A stretch of DNA of 8,178 nt from Croceicoccus sp. (GTDB taxonomy: Bacteria > Pseudomonadota > Alphaproteobacteria > Sphingomonadales > Sphingomonadaceae): assembly GCA_029936705.1 (NCBI GenBank), contig JAPYSD010000132.1:1-8178 (forward strand). The letters are read 5' to 3'. Below are positions 1 to 5,894 of the stretch, piece by piece (the stretch's first letter is position 1; each line of letters starts with the position of its first letter). Under the pieces are notes generated by a model. It had not been told where the DNA came from. It saw nothing but the letters and a program-made list of their open reading frames with translations, and did not search any database. Position numbers and translations under genes: made by a program.

Positions 1-76
1 AGGTCAGGCCGAAGAAGATCAGCAACCAGAAGACCTGGCTCGCATAGGTTGCGGCTAGCTGGGATATCTGTGGCAT
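1..76 (-). CDS. atpF': ATP synthase F0 subunit b' (N-terminal fragment, cut by window edge)
   Basis: Only the first 25 codons are present; the gene continues past position 1. The reading begins MPQISQLAATYASQ and runs into the hydrophobic stretch VFWLLIFFGLT, which is the start of the single membrane helix of a b-type stator subunit. The start ATG (74-76) is the first possible one, because an in-frame TAG lies four codons upstream at 86-88. In alphaproteobacteria the gene directly after subunit c is normally b', followed by b; the MPQI...Y.SQ.FWL opening fits b' as I remember that family. The protein would form half of the b/b' peripheral stalk holding F1 against the rotating c-ring. The assignment to b' rather than b rests on gene order and these few residues. 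The gene is often named atpG or atpF2. Confidence 0.85.
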   Translation of the reverse strand, partial: MPQISQLAATYASQVFWLLIFFGLT

Positions 77-107
77 GGCTGGGCCCTAAAGACGGATCAA
101 ATTCTGT

Positions 108-136
108 TCGCCCGGCCGCGTCATGCAGCCGGGCGA
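108..136 (-). other. Inverted repeat (hairpin) between atpE and atpF'
   Basis: A perfect 9-bp inverted repeat has arms at 108-116 and 128-136 and an 11-base loop. It starts 17 bases after the atpE stop codon in the minus-strand transcript. The arms are almost all G and C, so the RNA hairpin should be stable. No run of U follows it, so it is not a classical terminator. It could protect the 3' end of an atpE-containing mRNA or cause partial termination, either of which would favour the c subunit, which is needed in many copies per complex. That role is inference. Confidence 0.55.
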
Positions 137-153
137 CATTCCAGTTCGTTCGA

Positions 154-381
154 TCAGGCGACGAAGATCAGGATCATCGCGACGACGAACGACAGCAGGC
201 CCAGAAGCTCGGCACCGGCGAAGCCGATGAAGAGGCGGCCCTGCTGGCCGTCGGCAGCACCCGGATTGCGCAGCGCGCCTTCGAGGAACTTGGCGAAAAC
301 GTTACCCACGCCGATCGAGGCAAGGCCCGCGCCCAGAGCGGCGAGACCGGCACCGAGCAGCTTTGCGGCTTCTGCGTCCAT
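154..381 (-). CDS. atpE: ATP synthase F0 subunit c (proteolipid ring subunit)
   Basis: This 75-residue protein forms the rotating c-ring of the F0 motor in the inner membrane. It is a helical hairpin: a glycine-rich first membrane helix (about residues 8-30, with G10, G12, G17, G19, G24, G26), a polar loop with the conserved R38-N39-P40 and Q46-Q47 that contacts the F1 foot, and a second helix (about 50-74). The proton-carrying carboxylate is E58 in GFAGAELLGL. The length is normal for the family (70-80 residues). The ATG is well supported by an AGGAGT ribosome site seven bases upstream. It lies 42 bases after atpB and 77 bases before atpF', in the usual F0 order. Glu rather than Asp at the proton site is the common bacterial choice. 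No sodium-binding signature is obvious, so proton coupling is likely. Confidence 0.97.
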   Translation of the reverse strand: MDAEAAKLLGAGLAALGAGLASIGVGNVFAKFLEGALRNPGAADGQQGRLFIGFAGAELLGLLSFVVAMILIFVA

Positions 382-388
382 TTCAAAA

Positions 389-394
389 ACTCCT
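389..394 (-). promoter_or_regulatory. Strong ribosome binding site of atpE
   Basis: On the minus strand AGGAGT lies seven bases before the atpE ATG, in an otherwise A/T-rich stretch. It is the best Shine-Dalgarno match of the F0 genes here, fitting the high translation that subunit c needs. Confidence 0.75.
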
Positions 395-423
395 TTGGAA
401 AACTTGATTAGATGATGGAAGGA

Positions 424-1209
424 TCAGTGAAGATTTTCGGCGTCGTTGAGATAGACGCTGGTCAGCAGGGCGAACACATAGGCCTGGATCCCGGCAACCA
501 GGATTTCCAGCGCGCAGATGCCCACCATGAGGATGAAGCTCGGGATACCGGCCAGCGCGAAGATGCCCGCGCTGTAGTTGCCCGAACCAATCACGAAGCT
601 GGAAAGCACTTCCAGCAGGACGTGCCCGGCCATCATGGCCACGAACAGTCGCAGGCCAAGGCTGAATGGACGCACCATGAAGCTGATCAGTTCGACCACG
701 AAGATCACGGGGATCATGGGAACCGGCGTGCCATGCGGCACGAACAACGAGAAGAAGTGCAGGCCGTGCTTGGCGAAACCGACAATCAGCACGATCGCAA
801 AGGAAATGATCGCCAGCACGCCCGTTACGGTGAAATGGCTGGTGAATGTAAAGGGATGCAGCCCGATAACGCCAAGCGGCAGCAGGCCGAGGATGTTGGC
901 GAACAGGATGAACATGAACAGCGAGAAGATGTAGGGCACGTACTTGCGCCCCGCAGTGCCGATGTTCGCTTCCAGCATGTCGTCGATAAAGCCGGTGAAG
1001 CTCTCGACCATCATCTGCCAACGGCCCGGCACCAGCTCGCGCTTCATGCCGCCGGCGACGAACGCCCACAGCACGATGACCGAGATCGCCATCCACAGCG
1101 CGCTGTTCGTGAAAGCAATGTTGTAGCCGCCGATCGCCCACGCATCCGAGCCGAACATCGGCTCGATCGTGAACTGGTGCATCGGATCGACCTTGGCTTC
1201 GCTTGCCAC
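424..1209 (-). CDS. atpB: ATP synthase F0 subunit a
   Basis: Subunit a forms the two proton half-channels beside the c-ring. Read from the GTG at 1207-1209 it has 261 residues, starting (as Met) ASEAKVDPMHQF, then several membrane helices. The essential arginine is R187 in SLGLRLF (E. coli R210). Nine residues on is H196, where E. coli has E219; E235 sits where E. coli has H245; Q242 matches E. coli Q252. This Glu/His exchange is known from mitochondrial and alphaproteobacterial subunits. The GTG is chosen because I recall related proteins starting just before VDPMHQF and because AGGGA lies ten bases upstream. An alternative ATG at 1243-1245 would add 12 residues (MSFPWG...). The frame stays open to 1389, overlapping atpI, which is not credible as coding. 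It is 42 bases upstream of atpE. Confidence 0.96.
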   Translation of the reverse strand: MASEAKVDPMHQFTIEPMFGSDAWAIGGYNIAFTNSALWMAISVIVLWAFVAGGMKRELVPGRWQMMVESFTGFIDDMLEANIGTAGRKYVPYIFSLFMFILFANILGLLPLGVIGLHPFTFTSHFTVTGVLAIISFAIVLIVGFAKHGLHFFSLFVPHGTPVPMIPVIFVVELISFMVRPFSLGLRLFVAMMAGHVLLEVLSSFVIGSGNYSAGIFALAGIPSFILMVGICALEILVAGIQAYVFALLTSVYLNDAENLH

Positions 1210-1336
1210 TTGCTGATAATCCCTATTGCCCCAAGGAAACGACATCGCTTCCCGGCCTCGAAGACCCATGGCCCTTTTGCAGAAAGACGCCCGTTCGTGA
1301 ACCCCCCGATGGAGGTTAGCCCCCCAATTGGAAAGT
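1210..1336 (-). other. atpI-atpB spacer with C-run direct repeat
   Basis: This is a 127-base gap inside the F0 operon, longer than the other gaps there. On the plus strand it contains two similar blocks, CCCCCCGATGG at 1302-1312 and CCCCCCAATTGG at 1320-1331, 18 bases apart. It is open in the atpB frame, so it would be coding only if atpB had a much longer N-terminus, which the family does not have. I see no clear promoter in it. Confidence 0.4.
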
Positions 1337-1654
1337 TCAGTCTGGGCGCCGGTTTGCGAGCCGGATAATGTTCCTGAAGGCGACGACAATCCCGAGTGCG
1401 AGCATCACCAACAGACCCCAGGGCGACGTATCCGCGAATCGGTCGATAACCAGACCGATCAGCGCACCGCCGACAAGGCCGCCCAGCAGATCCGCAAGCA
1501 CGCGGGAGCCCATACGATAATTCTCGTCGGTTCCCTGCACCTGCGGCTTGTTTCGCGCCGTTTCCCGCTCACGCGCGGCTTTCAGCCGTTCGTCGAGCGT
1601 TTCGATACGCTTGTCTTCGCCAAGTGGCTCTCGTCCGGACGGCTCGTCACTCAT
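1337..1654 (-). CDS. atpI: ATP synthase assembly protein AtpI (AtpI/AtpZ family)
   Basis: This is a 105-residue protein with a charged, probably helical cytoplasmic N-terminus (residues 1-50, rich in Glu, Arg and Lys: ERLKAARERETARNK) followed by two membrane helices, about 53-75 (glycine-rich, ending in VIDRFAD) and 77-97. The conserved Asp after the first helix and two-helix plan fit the small AtpI/AtpZ family, encoded first in many ATP synthase operons and implicated in c-ring assembly and possibly Mg2+ supply. The ATG at 1652-1654 is chosen because AAGGGAG lies six bases upstream; the longer frame to 1690 lacks such a site. It is the first F0 gene here. The function is known for homologues only; the family is poorly conserved in sequence, so the call rests on length, topology and position. 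Confidence 0.9.
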   Translation of the reverse strand: MSDEPSGREPLGEDKRIETLDERLKAARERETARNKPQVQGTDENYRMGSRVLADLLGGLVGGALIGLVIDRFADTSPWGLLVMLALGIVVAFRNIIRLANRRPD

Positions 1655-1660
1655 GTCAGG

Positions 1661-1667
1661 CTCCCTT
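1661..1667 (-). promoter_or_regulatory. Ribosome binding site of atpI
   Basis: On the minus strand AAGGGAG lies six bases before the ATG at 1652-1654. This decides the atpI start in favour of this ATG over the longer open frame beginning at 1690. Confidence 0.7.
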
Positions 1668-1711
1668 ACAGACCCCGTCACGCGCGCCAAAACTGCCCGT
1701 CTAAGGCGCGG

Positions 1712-1742
1712 CCCCTTTAGGAAAGGGGTATGACCAAGTCAA
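1712..1742 (-). promoter_or_regulatory. Candidate F0 operon promoter overlapping a perfect dyad
   Basis: On the minus strand TTGACT (1737-1742) matches the -35 consensus at five of six positions. Exactly 17 bases on lies TAAAGG (1714-1719), a weak -10. The -10 sits inside a perfect inverted repeat, CCCCTTT / AAAGGGG, with arms 1722-1728 and 1712-1718 and a three-base centre. Transcription would start near 1707, leaving an atpI leader of about 50 bases. The dyad could be an operator or a hairpin ending the ydbH-ynbE-ydbL transcript, though no U-run follows. Confidence 0.4.
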
Positions 1743-1802
1743 CACGGGCCGACGCGGCTTTCGTCTTATAGTTGTCGCGAACGGATTTCCTAGGCGAACG
1801 CG

Positions 1803-2216
1803 TCACCGGACCGAGGGACAGCGCGGATCGAGCCGTGCCGCTCCCGACCCGCGGGTCTGCCAGCTGCCGTCGGGCGCCTGGTACTTCTCTCCCGCAGAGG
1901 TGCGGGCGATCAGGATGCAGCCCTGCGCAAAGGCGAATTCCTCGATCGTCACGCCCTCGGCCCGCGCCTTGTCCGCATAGCTCGCCTTGCGGCGGATGTT
2001 GAGGTCATCGACCAGCTTACGCAGCGACGCGTCGGGGGAACCGACGATTCCCAGATAGCCGTCGATCTTCTCGCCGATCGCGCCATTGGCGCGGGCCGCG
2101 GCATAGGCGGGATCGCGCTGGACCGCTTGGGCCGGTGCGGCGGCCAGCAGCGGCGCCATCAGCGCGGCGGCGGCAAGCGCCGTTCCGGCCGTCGATGAAA
2201 TCTTGAATAGGGGCAT
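1803..2216 (-). CDS. ydbL: YdbL-family periplasmic protein (DUF1318)
   Basis: This 137-residue secreted protein has a signal peptide: a short basic start (MPLFK), an Ala/Leu core at about 11-28 and a cleavage site A-Q-A before V32. The mature part matches the DUF1318/YdbL family by pattern: a region around residues 36-55 (YAAARANGAIGEKIDGYLG), then IRRKASYADKARAEG, then an Ala/Leu helix ending near 104, and the closing AGEKYQAPDGSW. Cysteines C100 and C133 could form a disulfide in the periplasm. In E. coli YdbL modulates the YdbH-YnbE lipid bridge; the same role is inferred from the same gene order. Its ATG shares one base with the ynbE stop (TGATG), so translation is probably coupled. It is the last gene of the operon, 148 bases before atpI. 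Confidence 0.9.
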   Translation of the reverse strand: MPLFKISSTAGTALAAAALMAPLLAAAPAQAVQRDPAYAAARANGAIGEKIDGYLGIVGSPDASLRKLVDDLNIRRKASYADKARAEGVTIEEFAFAQGCILIARTSAGEKYQAPDGSWQTRGSGAARLDPRCPSVR

Positions 2217-2488
2217 CAGAAAATCTCCGGATTATCCTCTATGTTCTGTTCGGCGGAATCGACCAGCCGATAGAGCACTTCCTGCTTGATATTGATATTT
2301 AGCTCGATGACGATCGCATCGTTGGGTGCATTCACGTTCACGCAGGCCATCAGCGGCGCCGCGCCGAACAACGCCAGGGCGATATTGCCGAACACCCTCG
2401 ATACGCTTCCATGCTCCTTCATGGCGAGACCAGTCGCAGCGCGGTCTGCGTGCGTCAATCCGGTCAACGCTTGTACGGCACGGTTCAT
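2216..2488 (-). CDS. ynbE: YnbE-family outer-membrane lipoprotein
   Basis: This small lipoprotein is the expected outer-membrane partner of YdbH. The C-terminal half carries the family pattern: CVNVNAPNDAIVIELNINIK, then QEVLYRLVDSAEQNIEDNPEIF, ending in N-P-x-F. The lipidated cysteine is C49 in the lipobox L-M-A-C (Met at -2 is unusual), preceded by a hydrophobic stretch VFGNIALALFGAAPLMA. Two starts are possible. The ATG at 2486-2488 overlaps the ydbH stop (ATGA), giving 90 residues and probable translational coupling, but an unusually long signal region. The ATG at 2420-2422 gives 68 residues (MKEHGSVSRVF...), a textbook lipoprotein signal close to E. coli YnbE in length, but lacks a good ribosome site. 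I report the overlapping start. In E. coli YnbE pairs with the YdbH C-terminus to complete the lipid bridge. Confidence 0.87.
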   Translation of the reverse strand: MNRAVQALTGLTHADRAATGLAMKEHGSVSRVFGNIALALFGAAPLMACVNVNAPNDAIVIELNINIKQEVLYRLVDSAEQNIEDNPEIF

Positions 2489-5400
2489 GGCATGGTCTCG
2501 CTTTCGGCATGGTGAATGGACGTTTCCGCTTCCGGCTCGCGATTGCGGGTGGCGGGTTCCTGCGCGGACGGATTCTCGGGCGCATCGGGATCGGGGACAA
2601 GCTCGCCGTCCTCTTGCATCAGCAGGCCCAGTTCGCGCGGATCGCGCACCGCGGCAGGGTCGTAGAGCGACTCGAGGCTGGAAAACAGCTGGTAGAACGG
2701 GGCGCGGATATTGACGTTGAAGCGGATCGGCAGGCTGGCAAGCTTGCGCGTGATGATGTTCTTCGACGCCCCCTCGCTCTGGCTGACACCGTCGATGCGT
2801 ACGCGGGTGACGATCTCGCCTTCCAGCGCGCCGTCCATGCCGATCGTCATTTCGCGGTAGTCCAGCGATTTCAGCGCATCGAACGCAAAGCTGGCGATCG
2901 CGGGCATCTCCTCATAGCTGAGCGCGCCGACATAGGAGAGATTACCGCCCGGCGGCCGGGACTGCAGGAAGCCGCCTTCGATCCTGCCGCCGCCCTTGTC
3001 GAAGATCACGGGAAGTGTGCCGTCGAACGTACCCTTGGCCGACAGGTTCGCCGTGTCCAGCCGTTCCAGAAAACGGGCCGCGTCGAGACCGCTTATCATG
3101 AAGACATAGCTGCGGGTCTCCTCCACCCCCAGCGTCATGCGGACGGGGCGCAGCTCCAGCGTTCCGCCCAGGAACGGCCATTGCCCCGATTGTACCGCCA
3201 GCACCAACCCAGGCTGAAGCGCATAGCGGATGACGCCGTTCTCGACCGCGATGCCCGGATTGACCTCGGCCACGGTGATCTCCTGATCGGGCGCCGTGAC
3301 CAGGCCCAGCAGATCGGTAAAGCGAACCGTGCCCTTCAGCCCCTTCACCGGACCGAATGCCGCCGCGAAATCCAGTGAGTCGGTCGAAAAGCTGCCGGTG
3401 GAGGTCAGCGCCTGCGGGCTCCAGTCGATCCGCCCCTGCCCCGTGATCACCCCCTTGGCATTGGCGACCACACCCAGCGCGAGCGGGGTGATGTCGGTCG
3501 CCTCCAGCCCCTTACCCAGCCGGAGAGCCGGGATATCGAGGTCGGCATGCCCGGTCCCCTGTCCGAGATCGTGCACGATATCGACGTCGACAACCTGCCG
3601 CCCGCTGGTCTCCTCATGCAGGAAAGCATCCGCGGTGATGCGGTTGTCGGCCAGCGTCAGCGAGGCACCGTTGGCGACCATCGGATTGAAACGCGGCTGT
3701 TCCGCGCGATCGGTAACGCGGATCGCCGCGTCGGACAGCGCCAGCACGCCATCGACATAGGACCATTTCCCCGACGCCCGCGTGATGTCGAGCGGCACCG
3801 ATGCCAACCGCACCTCGAGGTCGCCGAAATTGCCGCGGATCTCGTCAGCCAGTTCGGCGGTCAGTTCGGACAGGACGAAGTCGGTCGCCGAGCTGCCCTC
3901 ACCCAGCCGGACGTTCAGGTTCCGCGCCGCCAACGCGCCGGGAACTGCGAAGCCGACCGGTCCCCCGCTGACCTGGACGGGCGTGCCGCCAAGCTTGCCG
4001 GAAAGGGACAGGTCCGGGACGCCTGCAGCAAAACGAGTGCCCCGTGCGCTGCTGCGGAAGATCGCGCCGTCGCTGGGCGGACACAGCGTGAGCGACTGCT
4101 GCTGCATCGTCAGGCTGGCAAAGCGCATGCTGCGGAAGCTGGGCGCGATGCAGCGGGTGCCAAGCGCCAGCCCGCCCCGGTCGCTCCATCCGCCCGAGAG
4201 CGGCAGGTCCAGCCCATCGACTTGCCCCCCGGGAATGGCCCCGCTCGCCAGCAAACGGCCCGATAAGGATATCGACCCGGCCGAGTTCTCCACGACCCGC
4301 AGTTCCGGTACGGACAGCTGCGCGTCATCCGCCTGGTATTCGGCCATGGTAAGAACCATTGCGCGCATCCCGTCATCGCGATCCTCCATCCGGCCCGTGA
4401 TCCGCGGCAGGCCGACTCCTCCGGTCGAGAAATTGCCTGCGAGGTCGATGCGGCGACCTGCCCCGGCGACATATTGCCCGCGCGAAACCGACAGGATCGC
4501 CTGCCCGCTGTTTCCGCGCCAGCGCGCCTGCGGCACGATGATCGTGGTCTGCCCGTCCGCATGACGCGCCTGCAAATCGGCGGAGACGCTGCTGCCCCGC
4601 GCCTCTGCCGCAAGACCGCGGCGCAGCTTGCCCAGCAGCGGCCCGACGAGCGTGCTACCCGTGGCGGTCTGCCAGTCCGCCAGCTGGGCATTCAGTTGCA
4701 GGCCCGGCGTCACCCCTTCGCCACCAACCGCGCCGTTGAACGCGACATGGCTCAGGTCCCCGCGCGCCCTGACCCTGCCGTTAAGCGCCAGTTCGTCAGC
4801 CTCCACACTGCCGATCGACGCGCCCCTCGCAGCCAAGTCGAAGTTCGACACCAGCGCACCGTCATCGGCATGACGCGTCAGGGCGAGATCGCCTGTGAGA
4901 GCCTTAGCCGTGAAGGAAGAACTGGCAGGGCTGGCCGCATCGAGCCGCCCGCGCAATTCGAAACCGGCAAAATCCGAAGTCCGTGCGCGAAGTTGCAAGG
5001 CAGTGGCAGCGAGCGAACCCGCCGCCCCGCAATCGAGGGCACCCAGGCGCAGCGGTCCTTCGAAGGTCAGTCGCTCGCTGCGTGTGTTTACCTTGCCGTA
5101 GAGACTGCCCCCCTCACCCCTGCACTGGCCGACGGCAAGATCGGGCACGACGCCACCGATAATTCCTTCGAAGCCATCCGCCAGATTGCCGCTTCCCTGC
5201 AGCTTCAGTCCCGCATCGCCCCAAGCGCTGATGATCCGCGCGCGGCCATCCGTCACCACCAGGTCGAGATCGGGCAGCGCAAAGGGCTCGCCGCTGCCGC
5301 CATCGTAAAGCAGCGAATCCAGCGAACCGAAGCTGACCTTCGCGCCATCCCAGCGTCCATACAGCCTCGGCTTTTCCAGCCGGACGGCACCGATCGTCGG

Positions 5401-5757
5401 GGTGCCCAGCCGATATTCGACCGACAGGATCGCGCGGGCGACCGTCATATCGGGCGCGGCGGGATCGCCGATCACGATATTCTCGACCACCTGCCTCTGC
5501 GGGCCGATCGACACCACGTCATAGCTGGCAGGAATGTCGTTTTCGCGCAGCGTCGAATCGATCAGGTCCTTGGCGAGTCTCTCCCGGGTCAGGTAAAGCC
5601 CGGCGAAGATTCCCAGCGAGACGGCGAAGAATACCAGCGCCACGTCGGCGGCAACCCGCCGCTTGCGCCAGCCGGAGCGCGTCGCGGTTTCGGACGCCGG
5701 GACCGGATCATCGGCGGGCACCTCGTCCGGCTGTTCGTTATTGTCGCTCTCGCTCAT
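2485..5757 (-). CDS. ydbH: YdbH-family AsmA-like intermembrane phospholipid transport protein
   Basis: This 1090-residue protein has a short acidic cytoplasmic start (1-28), a basic patch (WRKRR, 30-34), one membrane helix (about 35-56) and a very long periplasmic part rich in beta-strand patterns, as in the YdbH/AsmA-like family (Pfam 'dicarboxylate transport', a historical name). The C-terminal family region runs from about 909 (GTFDGTLPVIFDKGGGRIEGG) to RFNVNIRAPF at 1012-1021, followed by a Pro/Glu-rich tail of about 55 residues. E. coli YdbH, with TamB and YhdP, moves phospholipid to the outer membrane through a hydrophobic groove. This protein is longer than E. coli YdbH (about 880). 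Its four cysteines are in two pairs, C212/C243 and C536/C559. The start at MSESDNNEQP is chosen because the frame further upstream, to 5880, looks unlike a membrane protein N-terminus and runs over a dyad. First gene of the operon; its stop overlaps the ynbE start. Confidence 0.93.
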   Translation of the reverse strand: MSESDNNEQPDEVPADDPVPASETATRSGWRKRRVAADVALVFFAVSLGIFAGLYLTRERLAKDLIDSTLRENDIPASYDVVSIGPQRQVVENIVIGDPAAPDMTVARAILSVEYRLGTPTIGAVRLEKPRLYGRWDGAKVSFGSLDSLLYDGGSGEPFALPDLDLVVTDGRARIISAWGDAGLKLQGSGNLADGFEGIIGGVVPDLAVGQCRGEGGSLYGKVNTRSERLTFEGPLRLGALDCGAAGSLAATALQLRARTSDFAGFELRGRLDAASPASSSFTAKALTGDLALTRHADDGALVSNFDLAARGASIGSVEADELALNGRVRARGDLSHVAFNGAVGGEGVTPGLQLNAQLADWQTATGSTLVGPLLGKLRRGLAAEARGSSVSADLQARHADGQTTIIVPQARWRGNSGQAILSVSRGQYVAGAGRRIDLAGNFSTGGVGLPRITGRMEDRDDGMRAMVLTMAEYQADDAQLSVPELRVVENSAGSISLSGRLLASGAIPGGQVDGLDLPLSGGWSDRGGLALGTRCIAPSFRSMRFASLTMQQQSLTLCPPSDGAIFRSSARGTRFAAGVPDLSLSGKLGGTPVQVSGGPVGFAVPGALAARNLNVRLGEGSSATDFVLSELTAELADEIRGNFGDLEVRLASVPLDITRASGKWSYVDGVLALSDAAIRVTDRAEQPRFNPMVANGASLTLADNRITADAFLHEETSGRQVVDVDIVHDLGQGTGHADLDIPALRLGKGLEATDITPLALGVVANAKGVITGQGRIDWSPQALTSTGSFSTDSLDFAAAFGPVKGLKGTVRFTDLLGLVTAPDQEITVAEVNPGIAVENGVIRYALQPGLVLAVQSGQWPFLGGTLELRPVRMTLGVEETRSYVFMISGLDAARFLERLDTANLSAKGTFDGTLPVIFDKGGGRIEGGFLQSRPPGGNLSYVGALSYEEMPAIASFAFDALKSLDYREMTIGMDGALEGEIVTRVRIDGVSQSEGASKNIITRKLASLPIRFNVNIRAPFYQLFSSLESLYDPAAVRDPRELGLLMQEDGELVPDPDAPENPSAQEPATRNREPEAETSIHHAESETMP

Positions 5758-5839
5758 GCCGCCTGCGCAAACCGGTGTCGGCGCTGTTGCCGCTGGCCGA
5801 AATCCTGCCCGAACTTGCGCATTCGTTCGACAAAAGGCA

Positions 5840-5855
5840 ATGACCGCACGGTCAT
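5840..5855. promoter_or_regulatory. Perfect dyad in the divergent ydbH-radC gap
   Basis: ATGACCG (5840-5846) and its exact complement CGGTCAT (5849-5855) are separated by two bases. It is the only strong symmetry in the 137-base gap between the divergent ydbH and radC starts, 40 bases before the radC ATG and 82 bases before the ydbH ATG. The spacing and size fit a dimeric repressor or activator site. I cannot name the regulator, and no clear sigma-70 promoter is visible beside it. Confidence 0.45.
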
Positions 5856-5894
5856 GCGCACGATTTCCGTGCCGCAGCAAGGGACGCGGACTTC

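Noticed and set aside
412..1368. Plus-strand open frame of 318 codons opposite atpB
   Set aside because: It is a mirror of a certain gene; the product is His/Asp/Glu/Arg-rich without a family, and its whole length is explained by atpB coding on the other strand.
1765..1770. TATAAG as a -10 element upstream of atpI
   Set aside because: No acceptable -35 lies 16-18 bases upstream, unlike the TTGACT candidate nearer the gene.
2326..3378. Plus-strand open frame of 350 codons opposite ydbH and ynbE
   Set aside because: It is antisense to the lipid-bridge operon, with no recognisable domain and no ribosome site.
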